This document shows positions 35,009 through 43,408 of a stretch of 64,000 bases of DNA, one piece after another (positions within the stretch are counted from its first letter, which is position 1; each line of letters starts with the position of its first letter). This DNA is from JAWLHU01 sp049324875. Its GTDB lineage: Bacteria; Bacillota; Sulfobacillia; Symbiobacteriales; Symbiobacteriaceae. A model generated the notes under the pieces. That model had not been told where the DNA came from and made no database searches. It saw only the letters and a program-made list of their open reading frames with translations. A program made the position numbers and the translations under genes. Location: contig JBMONC010000028.1 in assembly GCA_049324875.1 (NCBI GenBank), positions 45,784-109,783 on the forward strand, read 5' to 3'.

Positions 35009-35468
35009 GCCACGGATGACACGGATTACACGGATGAAGACATAAAACTGACAATGATGGGGGTCGCATCCGTTTCATGGGCGGTGCTGGTGCGAAGCAC
35101 CGCACTATGTGGTTAGGGGGATTTCACCACGCTCCGTGTGGGGAAATGCTCGGCCCTCTGAGAGTTTTCATGTGCCCGGGCCCGAATGGCAGGACATCTG
35201 ATGGATCTGGTATATTCACAATGAACAGACCAACGGTGAAAGGGGTATGCCCGATCCCGGCGAGGCGTCCAACATGTGGACGGAGCCCGGCATCGCCGTT
35301 CCCTGGGTGGCGGGGGGCCATGGGATCGAGGTGGGCAGCGTCACGCCGTGTAACCAGCATGGTGCGGTGCTTCGCACCAGCACCACGGAGGAAATGGGCG
35401 CCACCTCCCATTATTTTCATGTATTTGGTTTTATCCGTGTAATCCGTATAATCCGTGAAATCCGTGGC
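35009..35468. repeat. Palindromic intergenic repeat element, copy 4 (460 bp)
   Basis: The left end reads GCCACGGATGACACGGATTA and the right end TCCGTATAATCCGTG then AAATCCGTGGC, so terminal inverted repeats are present. Hairpins GGTGC-GAA-GCACC (35089-35101) and GGTGC-TTC-GCACC (35366-35378) are inverted relative to each other. The extra central 200 bp not found in copy 3 shows no convincing gene. It lies between the convergent aminotransferase and pyruvate carboxylase genes. Confidence 0.88.
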
Positions 35469-35505
35469 AAAGAAAAGGGCCCGCCCCACTTCGGGGCAGG
35501 CCCTT
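35469..35505 (-). terminator. Rho-independent terminator of pyruvate carboxylase
   Basis: Read on the minus strand, AAGGGCCTGCCCC pairs with GGGGCGGGCCCTT (one mismatch) around a short loop and is followed by TTTTCTTT. That T tract is contributed by the conserved right flank of the repeat element. Confidence 0.85.
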
Positions 35506-35508
35506 CCT

Positions 35509-38500
35509 TTATGCCTCCAACCTTACGAGCAGGTCCCCGGCCTCCACCCGGTCGCCTTCCCGGACCAGCACCTCGGCCACCCGGCCGTCCCGGGGGGCGG
35601 AGAGGACCGTCTCCATCTTCATCGCCTCGGTCACCACCAGCTGCATCCCCTTGGTCACCTCGTCGCCCACGGCGACCAGCACCTTCAGGACGTTGCCGGG
35701 CATCGAGGCGGCCAGCTGGTTGGGGTCGCCCTTCTTCGCCTTGGGCCGCTTCGCCCCCACCTTGACCAGCTTGGCATCGGCCACCTCGATCTCCCGGGGG
35801 AAGCCGTTCAGCTCGAAGACCACCTCGCGCATCCCGTTGGGCTTGGGATCCCGGACGTTGACCAGCTTGACGATCAGCGTCTTGCCCTGCTCGATCTCCA
35901 CCGCCGCCTCCTCGCCCTGCCGGAGGCCGTAGAAGAAGATCGGGGTGTCGACCACCGATGTGTCGCCGAACTCCTCCTGGTGCCGGTGCAGCTCCACCAT
36001 GGAGCCGGGGAACATGATCTCCGAGAGCACCTCCCGCCGGGTGACGGGCCGCTCCAGCTTCTCGGAGAGCGCCCGCTCCTCCGCCGCGAAGTCGATGGGC
36101 GGCAGCAGTTCACCAGGCCGCACGGTGATCGGCTTGCGCCCCTTCAGCGCCACCCGCTGCAGCTCCTCCGGCCAGCCGCCGTAGGGCTGGCCCATGTAGC
36201 CCGAGAGCATCGTCACCACCGACTCGGGGAAGGAGAGGGACTCGCCCCGGGCCACCAGCTCCTCGGCGGTCTGAATCCCGTTCTGCACCATAAAGAGCGC
36301 CAGGTCGCCCACCGCCTTGGAGGAGGGGGTCACCTTGACGATGTCGCCCAGCGCCAGGTTGGCGGTCCGGTAGGCCTTCACCACCTCGGCCCAGCGGCTG
36401 CCCAGCCCCAGCGCCTCCGCCTGCATCCGCAGGTTGGAGTACTGGCCGCCCGGCATCTCGTGCAGGTAGACGTCGGCGGAGCCGGCGTGCAGGCCGGTCT
36501 CCCAGGGAGCGTACCAGCGGCGGACCTCCTGCCAGTAGTCGGCCAGCAGCTGCAGGTCGGCCAGGTCGAGCCCCGTATCCCGCTCGTCGCCCATCAGGGC
36601 GGCCACCAGGGCGTTGAGCGAGGGCTGGGCGGTGATCCCCGAGAGGGAGGAGAGGGAGGCGTCGACGATGTCCACCCCCGCCTCCGCCGCTGCCAGCAGC
36701 ATCGCCACCCCGGTGCCCGAGGAGTCGTGGGTGTGCAGGTGGATCGGCAGCGAGACCTCCTCCTTCAGCGCCCGGATCAGCAGCTTGGCCGCCCGGGGCT
36801 TGAGGAGGCCCGACATATCCTTGATGGCGATGATCTGCGCCCCGGCCTTCTCCATCTCCCTGGCCAGGTTGACGTAGTAGTTCAGGGTGTACTTGGTCCG
36901 GCCCGGGTCGGTGATGTCGCCTGTGTAGCAGATCGCCGCCTCGGCGATCCGCCCCGTCTCCCGCACCGCCTCGATCGCGGTGCGCATGTTGGGCAGCCAG
37001 TTGAGCGAGTCGAAGATCCGGAAGATATCCATCCCGGCGGCGGCCGCCTCCCGGACGAACTCGGTCACCAGGTTGTCCGGGTAGTTGGCGTAGCCCAGGG
37101 CGTTGGCGCCCCGGAGCAGCATCTGGAAGGGGATGTTCGGAACCGCCGCCCGCAGCTGGACCAGCCGCTCCCACGGGTCCTCCTTCAGGAAGCGGAGGCT
37201 GGTGTCGAAGGTGGCGCCGCCCCACATCTCCAGGGAGAAGAGGGAGGGGGCCAGCCGGGCGGTGGCCGGGGCGATGGCCAGCAGGTCCTTGGTCCGGACC
37301 CGGGTGGCCAGCAGCGACTGGTGGGCGTCCCGCATGGTGGTGTCGGTCAGCAGCAGCCGCCGCTGCGAGCGGATCCAGTCCAGGAAGGCGTCGGCCCCCT
37401 GCTCCAGCAGGATCTGCCGGGCGCCGGCCGGGACCGGCCCATCCACCTGGGGGATGTGGGCCTTGGCGTGGGTCGGGTGCTTCGCCCCCGCCGGCACCCC
37501 CGGCCCGCCGTTGACCACCACGTCGCCGATATAGCGGAGCAGCTTGGTCCCCCGGTCCCGCCGGGTCGGGAACTGGAAGAGCTCCGGGGTGGAGGCAATG
37601 AAGTCGGTGTCCAGGTCGCCCGCCAGGAAGCGGGGGTGGCGGACCACGTTCAGCAGGAAGGGGATGTTGGTCTTGACCCCCCGGATGCGGAACTCCTGCA
37701 GCACCCGGTTCATCTTGGCGGCGGCGGCGCCGAAGTCCAGGCCCCAGGTGCAGACCTTGACCAGCATCGAGTCGTAGTAGGGGGAGATGATGGCGCCGGG
37801 GTAGCCGTTGCCCGAGTCCTGCCGCACGCCGAAGCCGCCGGCGGAGCGGTAGGCCAGGATCCGGCCGGTGTCGGGCAGGAACTGGTTGGCCGGGTCCTCG
37901 GTGGTCACCCGGCACTGGATGGCGTAGCCCCGCCGCTCGATCTGCGCCTGGGACGGCGCCCCCAGCGCCTGTTCGATCCGGGCGCCCTCGGCGATCTTGA
38001 TCTGGGCGTGGACGATATCCCGCCCGGTGATCATCTCGGTGATGGTGTGCTCCACCTGGATCCGGGGGTTGACCTCCATGAAGTAGAAGCGCCCCTGCTG
38101 GTCCACCAGGAACTCGACGGTGCCGGCGTTCACATAGCCCGCCCGGGCCAGCAGCCGGACGGCGGCGCCGCAGATCTCCTCCCGCTGCGAATCGGTCAGC
38201 GCCAGGGAGGGGGCGATCTCCACCACCTTCTGGTGGCGCCGCTGGATCGAGCAGTCCCGCTCGAAGAGGTGGACCACCGAGCCGTAGCGGTCGGCGATCA
38301 CCTGGACCTCGATATGCCGCGGCTTTTCGATGTACTGCTCCAGGTAGACGGCGGCCGAGCCAAAGGCGGTCTTGGCCTCGGAGCCGGCCCGCTCGATCGC
38401 CTCCCGCAGCTCCTCCTCGGAGCGGACCACCCGCATCCCGCGCCCGCCGCCCCCCATCACCGCCTTGACGATGATCGGGTAGCCCACCTGCCGGGCGAAG

Positions 38501-38946
38501 GCGAGCGCCTCCTCCTGCGACCGGACCGGGCCGTCGGTGCCGGCGGGGAGGGGGAGCCCGGCGGCGATGGCCATCTGCCGGGCGGCCACCTTGTCGCCGA
38601 ACATCTCCAGGTGCTCCGGGTCGGGCCCGATGAAGGTGATCCCCTCCTCCCGGCAGCGGCGGGCGAAGGCGGCGTTCTCCGAGAGGAAGCCGTAGCCCGG
38701 GTGGATCGCATCCACGTTATGCCGCCTGGCCAGGGCGACGATCCCCTCGATGTCCAGGTAGGCCTCCACCGGCCCCTTCCCCTCACCGATCAGGTAGGCC
38801 TCGTCCGCCTTGTAGCGGTGCAGCGAGAGGGAGTCCTGCTCGGAGTAGATGGCGACGGTCTGCTTGCCCAGCTCGTTGCAGGCGCGGAAGATGCGGATGG
38901 CGATTTCACCGCGGTTTGCGACAAGGATCCGCTCAAATGAGGGCAT
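35509..38946 (-). CDS. pyc: Pyruvate carboxylase
   Basis: The 1145-residue single-chain enzyme has all domains in order: biotin carboxylase (about 1-455, with G-G-G-G-R-G-M-R ATP-grasp loop and E-V-N-P-R-I-Q-V-E-H), carboxyltransferase TIM barrel (about 530-800, D-A-H-Q-S-L-L-A-T-R), the linking PYC domain, and a C-terminal biotinyl domain. The biotinylated Lys is near 1110 in E-A-M-K-M-E. It converts pyruvate, bicarbonate and ATP to oxaloacetate for anaplerosis in the cytosol. Length is that of bacterial PycA. GGGGTGAGG precedes the ATG. Confidence 0.98.
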   Translation of the reverse strand: MPSFERILVANRGEIAIRIFRACNELGKQTVAIYSEQDSLSLHRYKADEAYLIGEGKGPVEAYLDIEGIVALARRHNVDAIHPGYGFLSENAAFARRCREEGITFIGPDPEHLEMFGDKVAARQMAIAAGLPLPAGTDGPVRSQEEALAFARQVGYPIIVKAVMGGGGRGMRVVRSEEELREAIERAGSEAKTAFGSAAVYLEQYIEKPRHIEVQVIADRYGSVVHLFERDCSIQRRHQKVVEIAPSLALTDSQREEICGAAVRLLARAGYVNAGTVEFLVDQQGRFYFMEVNPRIQVEHTITEMITGRDIVHAQIKIAEGARIEQALGAPSQAQIERRGYAIQCRVTTEDPANQFLPDTGRILAYRSAGGFGVRQDSGNGYPGAIISPYYDSMLVKVCTWGLDFGAAAAKMNRVLQEFRIRGVKTNIPFLLNVVRHPRFLAGDLDTDFIASTPELFQFPTRRDRGTKLLRYIGDVVVNGGPGVPAGAKHPTHAKAHIPQVDGPVPAGARQILLEQGADAFLDWIRSQRRLLLTDTTMRDAHQSLLATRVRTKDLLAIAPATARLAPSLFSLEMWGGATFDTSLRFLKEDPWERLVQLRAAVPNIPFQMLLRGANALGYANYPDNLVTEFVREAAAAGMDIFRIFDSLNWLPNMRTAIEAVRETGRIAEAAICYTGDITDPGRTKYTLNYYVNLAREMEKAGAQIIAIKDMSGLLKPRAAKLLIRALKEEVSLPIHLHTHDSSGTGVAMLLAAAEAGVDIVDASLSSLSGITAQPSLNALVAALMGDERDTGLDLADLQLLADYWQEVRRWYAPWETGLHAGSADVYLHEMPGGQYSNLRMQAEALGLGSRWAEVVKAYRTANLALGDIVKVTPSSKAVGDLALFMVQNGIQTAEELVARGESLSFPESVVTMLSGYMGQPYGGWPEELQRVALKGRKPITVRPGELLPPIDFAAEERALSEKLERPVTRREVLSEIMFPGSMVELHRHQEEFGDTSVVDTPIFFYGLRQGEEAAVEIEQGKTLIVKLVNVRDPKPNGMREVVFELNGFPREIEVADAKLVKVGAKRPKAKKGDPNQLAASMPGNVLKVLVAVGDEVTKGMQLVVTEAMKMETVLSAPRDGRVAEVLVREGDRVEAGDLLVRLEA

Positions 38947-39039
38947 GCAGCCTCACCCCTTTAACGTAATGAAGGGTAATGATTCGACCCCCATGAAAGG
39001 ATTCCTGCCGCGCTCGTTCGAGAATTCTCATGGAATCCC

Positions 39040-39846
39040 CTATCTGGTGAGCCAGAAAAGTGCCCGCACCGCCGGGGCGGCGAAGAGGCCGAAGAGCAGG
39101 GAGATCGGCAGCATGCCGGGGGAGAGAGAGCCCAGCTGCAGCAGCTCCCGCACCGGCCCGGTCATCAGGATCATGATCACCATGTTGACGATGAAGGTGC
39201 TGGCCAGGGCGGTGGCCCGGGCGCCCCAGCCAGCCCGGAGCCAGAGGCCGAGGGCAGCGGCGATGAAGAGCGGGGCGGCGAAGACCAGGAAGATGATCGG
39301 GTCCCGCACGAAGGGCTCCGCCCAGTCCACCGGTCCCCGGACCTGCATCGTCATCTCCATCGCCTGGCCGTGGGCGCTGGCCCAGAGCCGGGCCGCCATC
39401 AGGGCCGAGAAGAGGGCGACCATGACGGTGAAGTAGCCGGTCAGCACCCAGCGGGAGCGGCTGGGCCCGGGGCTGCCCAGGGGCAGGAGCCCCCAGGTGA
39501 GGATCACCGAGAGCCCGCCCAGGCTCAGCTTCAGGATCCAGAGGAAGATCCAGAGGTTCTGCTGGCCGGTGGCGACCAGGGCGTAGTTGTAGGCCAGGGT
39601 GGAGGCCACCCCGCCGACCAGGATCGGGCCCCAGGGGCTGCCCCGCCGGAGGGCCCAGAGCCCGGCCAGCCCGGTGGGGACCAGGATGAAGGCCTCGTAC
39701 AGGTCGCCGATCACATTCAGCTCGTAGAAGGCGGCCTCGGAAGCGGGGTAGTGGTAGCCGGTCAGCTGGTGCAGGAGAATGCCGCCCAGGGTCAGGATGA
39801 GGAGGGCGGCAAAGATGGCAGTCAGGCCGGTGGCGGGTCGTGGCAT
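39040..39846 (-). CDS. Polytopic membrane protein of unknown function
   Basis: The 268-residue protein has about seven or eight hydrophobic segments separated by short loops and no recognised catalytic motif. A conserved-looking G-Y-H-Y-P segment follows the first membrane helix. GAGAGGAGC precedes the ATG at about 10-base spacing. It lies upstream of pyruvate carboxylase in the same direction with 93 bases between them, so co-transcription is possible but not shown. I do not recognise the family. Confidence 0.75.
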   Translation of the reverse strand: MPRPATGLTAIFAALLILTLGGILLHQLTGYHYPASEAAFYELNVIGDLYEAFILVPTGLAGLWALRRGSPWGPILVGGVASTLAYNYALVATGQQNLWIFLWILKLSLGGLSVILTWGLLPLGSPGPSRSRWVLTGYFTVMVALFSALMAARLWASAHGQAMEMTMQVRGPVDWAEPFVRDPIIFLVFAAPLFIAAALGLWLRAGWGARATALASTFIVNMVIMILMTGPVRELLQLGSLSPGMLPISLLFGLFAAPAVRALFWLTR

Positions 39847-40008
39847 GTGGTAGTTCGCTCCTCTCGTGCGCTTTCAGGGTGATGGTACCACCTGCACCGG
39901 AGGGGGGGCGTCCCCCGAAGGAGGGAGTGGTGGGAGTGATCCTGCCTGCTCAAGGAGATCGCGCAGGGGGGTGCGAATCCAGATAGAGGCCGAGAGGAGG
40001 AGTCTCCC

Positions 40009-40392
40009 ATGCTGGATATCCGGGTACTGGCTCTGCCGGCCGCCGTGCTCTTGATCGGGCTCCTTTTCGCCCTGGCACTCAGAGCGGCCGTGTCGACCCG
40101 CTCCGGCATCATCCGATGGTCATCGATCGGCGCCGCGACACTCCTTTTCTCAGGGGGGTTTTTCGCGGCGCTGGGATCGGCGGGCAGCCTGTTCGGGCTG
40201 CAGGGCTGGGACGACTGGAACTGGGATGGACCGGTCTTCCTGGTGGCTCTCGCTCTGCTGTGGGCCTACTTCGGTCACCGGTGCGCAGCGGGGGTGGGAA
40301 GGCTGATCCTCTTCGGAGGCTCCCTGTGTGCCGTAGCGTGGGCTTTCCTGTACACCGCGCTCCTGCTCACCGGCGGGCCGGATCCAAGGTGA
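40009..40392 (+). CDS. Small four-helix membrane protein, hypothetical
   Basis: The 127-residue product has four clear hydrophobic segments (about 8-28, 38-60, 75-92, 100-122) and a W-D-D-W-N-W loop. AGGAGGAG precedes ATG 40009 at good spacing, supporting a real gene. It is divergent from the neighbouring membrane protein, with about 160 bp between them. No family recognised. Confidence 0.7.
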   Translation: MLDIRVLALPAAVLLIGLLFALALRAAVSTRSGIIRWSSIGAATLLFSGGFFAALGSAGSLFGLQGWDDWNWDGPVFLVALALLWAYFGHRCAAGVGRLILFGGSLCAVAWAFLYTALLLTGGPDPR

Positions 40393-40420
40393 GGTGAGGC
40401 TGGCATACGTACGAATGGAG

Positions 40421-40451
40421 CCCCTGTCAGGCGGTAATCGCCTGGCAGGGG
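40421..40451 (+). other. Strong hairpin in the leader of the amphi-Trp gene
   Basis: CCCCTGTCAGGCG (40421-40433) pairs with CGCCTGGCAGGGG (40439-40451) around GTAAT, a 13-bp stem with one G-T wobble. No T tract follows. It could terminate or stabilise the upstream transcript, or structure the 120-base leader before the next gene. Confidence 0.6.
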
Positions 40452-40573
40452 GAGGCACCGGGCTACGGCAGCGGGCTGGATGAGTAACCCCGGCGCCCCG
40501 GAAAGGCTTTTCGGCGGGCGGGATCGAAAGAGAGTCAGGGGCCACCGAGTAAAAAGCCGACAGGGGGAAGGTC

Positions 40574-40825
40574 ATGCCACTGGATATCGAACGATCCTAC
40601 AAGACCCGGGACGTCGTCGCCAAACTGCGCCGCCTGGCGGATGCGCTGGAGGCCGGGAAGGGCTTTGCGATTCAGATCGGCGGCCGGCGGGTCCACATGC
40701 CGCCCGGGGCCACCGTGGCCTTTGAGTACGAGTGCAGCGACGAAGAAGAGGAGATCGAGATCGAGATGACGTGGAAGCGCCGCCGTCGGTCGAAGGGCGG
40801 CGGGGCGGAGGGCGAGACCGAATAA
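40574..40825 (+). CDS. Amphi-Trp domain-containing protein
   Basis: The 83-residue acidic/basic protein follows the amphi-Trp pattern: an amphipathic first half with L-R-R-L-A-D-A-L-E-A-G, an I-x-I-G-G-R-R-V-H-M-P-P core, an E-E-E-E-I-E-I-E-M stretch, and a closing T-W-K. Function is unknown in general. A G-rich Shine-Dalgarno precedes the ATG. A perfect hairpin terminates the gene. Confidence 0.82.
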   Translation: MPLDIERSYKTRDVVAKLRRLADALEAGKGFAIQIGGRRVHMPPGATVAFEYECSDEEEEIEIEMTWKRRRRSKGGGAEGETE

Positions 40826-40841
40826 TCGGGGGCTTCGAAGC

Positions 40842-40879
40842 AAGGAACCCTGGCGCGCCGGTGCGTGCCAGGGTTCCTT
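40842..40879 (+). terminator. Terminator after the amphi-Trp gene
   Basis: AAGGAACCCTGGC (40842-40854) pairs perfectly with GCCAGGGTTCCTT (40867-40879). Only a weak T-rich tail follows. The element also faces the end of the oppositely oriented DUF262 gene. Confidence 0.75.
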
Positions 40880-40936
40880 GTGGTAGTGTCGCTTAGGGAC
40901 GAGGAAAGCCGGCGCGGGACCAAGTCGGCCTTTCCC

Positions 40937-42607
40937 TTACGTGAGGGAAGCCAGAAACTCGTTGCTGGCCTGAGCCAGGAGCTGTGCCCGCTCGAGGACG
41001 AAGTTACCGTACGCATCTATACTCCAAGTTTTCTCCGCTTCAGGTGTATGGGCAGCCTGCACGAATTGGCTTGGGATTAGATGATCGACTAAGTCGGCAG
41101 GCGCGATGTTACACTCTTTGATGTAGCGCCACGGTTCCTTGCCACCCAGCTTTCGGACGTTGGTGCCTTCATTCATAACGGTGATGTTGGCGAGGGCGTT
41201 GATGTCCTCGTCCTTTGCGTTACCGGCAAGGACAGCTCTCGGGTAAATGTGGTGCCACTGGGGCTGAAAGCCCGAGGTTACGGGTCCACCTGTCTTGTCA
41301 TAGCCGAGGCGGGTGCCATCTACCCAGTCTTTGGCTGTACGGTCAAACAGGACCAGGTAGACCATCAGGCGCAAGAATCGATTTCCTGCTCGGCTGTAAT
41401 GGAGTAGGTACTCAGATGGATCAATATGCGGCGATACCCGCAGGCGGTTGAGGAGGGCCTGCAGCGCTGCGTCGAAGTTCTGTGACTCCGTGATTGTCCG
41501 GACATCCTCGTTCAGACTGGTGACGGCAGACCCACTATATCGACCATCGCGGTTGGCCAGCAGAAACCAGCGCAACGCCCGCTTGAAGTGGTACCCCGGT
41601 TTCCCCTTCCACTTGTAGTGCAATACAAAGAGGGGAATCAGGCTGTTGGTTGAGGGGAGGAGGTCTGGCGAGAGAACCCCGTACTGCGCAAGCTGCAAGA
41701 CCACTTCGTTGACCGCAGCCTTGCATTTGTCCCAGGCGGTGGGCAGCTCAGCGGGTCCCCACAGGGTCTTTGGTACTTCGAGCAGGCGGGCGCGCCCGAC
41801 AGCAATTCCGGTGATGGTACGTATGAAGATACCGGCATCCAGAGCCCAACCCCGACTCTCCAGGTCATTGCAGAAGGGGAGGTAATCGTTGCGTACCCAT
41901 CCAGGATTTCTGACCGCTGCCAGTGCAAGAATCACATCGGCTTCACGCACACGTGTTCCTGCTTGGTTTAGCCGGGCGAAGATCTCCGCAACATCTTCCA
42001 CCTCGTGGTTGATCTTGACCACCGGTATGTCTCGTTCCCGGATCTGCCAGATACGTTGAAGCCGCCCGTGGACTTTGCCGAATAGGGTCATGACCTCGGA
42101 GGGAGTTTGCGTAACAGATGACAAGATTTCCTGCGCAATAGGTGTTAAAGCCTCAACCTTTTCAGTGGACACAATCTTCCTCAGACTCACCCACCGGGGA
42201 TCCCTATCACGGACCGGGTTCCGCAACGCGAACTCCAGTCGGTCATCATCGTGATCGGGCAGGAGATTTACCATGACGTCATATCGGGACAAAGCCTTGT
42301 TCCAGTCGCTGGTGCCATCCCACCAGTAAGGCTTCTGCCCCAGCAAGATACAGAGCGCAGTGGTGCGCTGCTGACCGTCCACAATCCACAGGGTTGCCTG
42401 GCTGCCCTGTGCTGTCTTTGCCTCCTGATAGTCCGTTGAATCCCAAAGCAAGAAGGAACCGACGGGATAGTCTCTGTGCAACGACTCAGCTAACATCTTG
42501 ACCTGCTCTGGGTCCCAAACAAAGGGACGCTGGAACTCCGGGATGTCAACCGTCTTGCTGACGGCCTGCTTAACAATCTCATGGACCTTCAACTGCTGGA
42601 GCGCCAT
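40937..42607 (-). CDS. DUF262/HNH (GmrSD-like) restriction protein
   Basis: The 556-residue protein has an N-terminal DUF262 domain with the ParB-like nucleotide-hydrolysing motif V-D-G-Q-Q-R-T-T near residue 76 and P-E-F-Q-R-P-F-V-W near 22. A C-terminal DUF1524-like HNH nuclease holds W-H-H-I-Y-P near 452. GmrSD-type proteins cut modified phage DNA using NTP, so a type IV defence role is likely. ATG 42607 is chosen because AGAGGGGGGAGG ends six bases upstream; an in-frame ATG at 42613 touches the Shine-Dalgarno and a TTG further up has none. This marks the left end of the defence island. GC is lower than in housekeeping neighbours. Confidence 0.88.
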   Translation of the reverse strand: MALQQLKVHEIVKQAVSKTVDIPEFQRPFVWDPEQVKMLAESLHRDYPVGSFLLWDSTDYQEAKTAQGSQATLWIVDGQQRTTALCILLGQKPYWWDGTSDWNKALSRYDVMVNLLPDHDDDRLEFALRNPVRDRDPRWVSLRKIVSTEKVEALTPIAQEILSSVTQTPSEVMTLFGKVHGRLQRIWQIRERDIPVVKINHEVEDVAEIFARLNQAGTRVREADVILALAAVRNPGWVRNDYLPFCNDLESRGWALDAGIFIRTITGIAVGRARLLEVPKTLWGPAELPTAWDKCKAAVNEVVLQLAQYGVLSPDLLPSTNSLIPLFVLHYKWKGKPGYHFKRALRWFLLANRDGRYSGSAVTSLNEDVRTITESQNFDAALQALLNRLRVSPHIDPSEYLLHYSRAGNRFLRLMVYLVLFDRTAKDWVDGTRLGYDKTGGPVTSGFQPQWHHIYPRAVLAGNAKDEDINALANITVMNEGTNVRKLGGKEPWRYIKECNIAPADLVDHLIPSQFVQAAHTPEAEKTWSIDAYGNFVLERAQLLAQASNEFLASLT

Positions 42608-43033
42608 GACCATCCTCCCCCCTCTACGGGTACACCAGAATTTGACCAACTCAAACCATTCTGCATGGTTTATTCGTTTCAACTATGCGCAGGTCCTCTT
42701 TGACAGATACCGAATCGTTCGGCCTCTGGTCTTGGTTCCGGGAGTACCGCTCCTCCATCTAACCCGCGCTGGTGAGGACGGGGCTGACCCTGGGGATGTT
42801 CTGCAACGCTCCCTCGGGGAACGTCGCCTCAAGCTCAGCGGGTCCGCATCCCATCTGCATCGGCGTCGAACAACGTAGGGTTGCTGACGCAGTTCGGTCC
42901 ACGGAAGCATGTACCGGTTAAGCCCGGCTCATGGACGAAACCCCTGATGTTTGGTATGGTTAGAGATGGAACTGTCAGACAGCGGATCCCTGGGGCCGGG
43001 TGTGTCGCATACGCTAAGCACGGAGGAACGGCT
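42608..43033. other. Divergent intergenic region with a possible promoter for the DUF6978/DUF1828 pair
   Basis: About 425 bases between divergent genes with no convincing coding frame. TGGACG (42932-42937) and TATGGT (42955-42960), 17 bases apart, form a plausible rightward promoter about 70 bases before the GTG start at 43034. Base composition is lower in GC than the chromosome around it. Confidence 0.4.
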
Positions 43034-43408
43034 GTGCTAACCCAACACGAGGCCGATGCGCTGATCAGGATGCCGAAGCGGTTGACCCTGCCGCCCAAAC
43101 AGCCGATCACCCTTCCCTCCAACGGCCAGAAGAAGGTCTTGGAGGCCGAATCGCTTGATGGGCGTGAGCGGTTCCACTTTGACATCAACCGCGCGTCAAT
43201 CAAGGTGACGCAGGCTACATACCAGAACCGATCGCGGGGGACCATCTTGCTGCGGCTGGATCTGGACGGCCCACCCCACGAGAATCCGGATGAAACCCGG
43301 ACCGAGGTTCCCTGCCCTCACCTGCACGTTTACCGGGAGGGATGGGAGACCCGATGGGCCATCTGTCCGGTGGTTGATATCCCTTCCGTCCAAAGGGGAT
43401 TTGTGTGA
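43034..43408 (+). CDS. DUF6978-like protein, partner of the DUF1828 gene
   Basis: The product is 124 residues from the GTG at 43034, chosen because GGAGGA (43022-43027) is six bases upstream. Upstream in-frame starts lack a ribosome site. The sequence is beta-rich with R-x-R-F-H-F-D-I-N-R-A near residue 40 and a C-P-H-L-H-V-Y-R-E-G segment near 95. It ends by overlapping the following DUF1828 gene. Assignment to DUF6978 rests on this pairing and recollection, so it is moderate. Confidence 0.65.
   Translation: MLTQHEADALIRMPKRLTLPPKQPITLPSNGQKKVLEAESLDGRERFHFDINRASIKVTQATYQNRSRGTILLRLDLDGPPHENPDETRTEVPCPHLHVYREGWETRWAICPVVDIPSVQRGFV

Noticed and set aside
6610..35468. CRISPR-like array from the repeated TCCGTG units
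   Set aside because: The units are directly abutting or inverted, without regular unique spacers, and no cas genes are present in the window.
39900..39925. G-rich hairpin GGGGG-CGT-CCCCC between divergent membrane protein genes
   Set aside because: Short, without a T tract, and in a divergent promoter region, so I could not assign it as a terminator or riboswitch.
42608..42682. Longer N-terminus for the DUF262 protein from an upstream TTG
   Set aside because: There is no ribosome site before the TTG, while AGAGGGGGGAGG is ideally placed for ATG 42607, which also matches the usual start of the domain.
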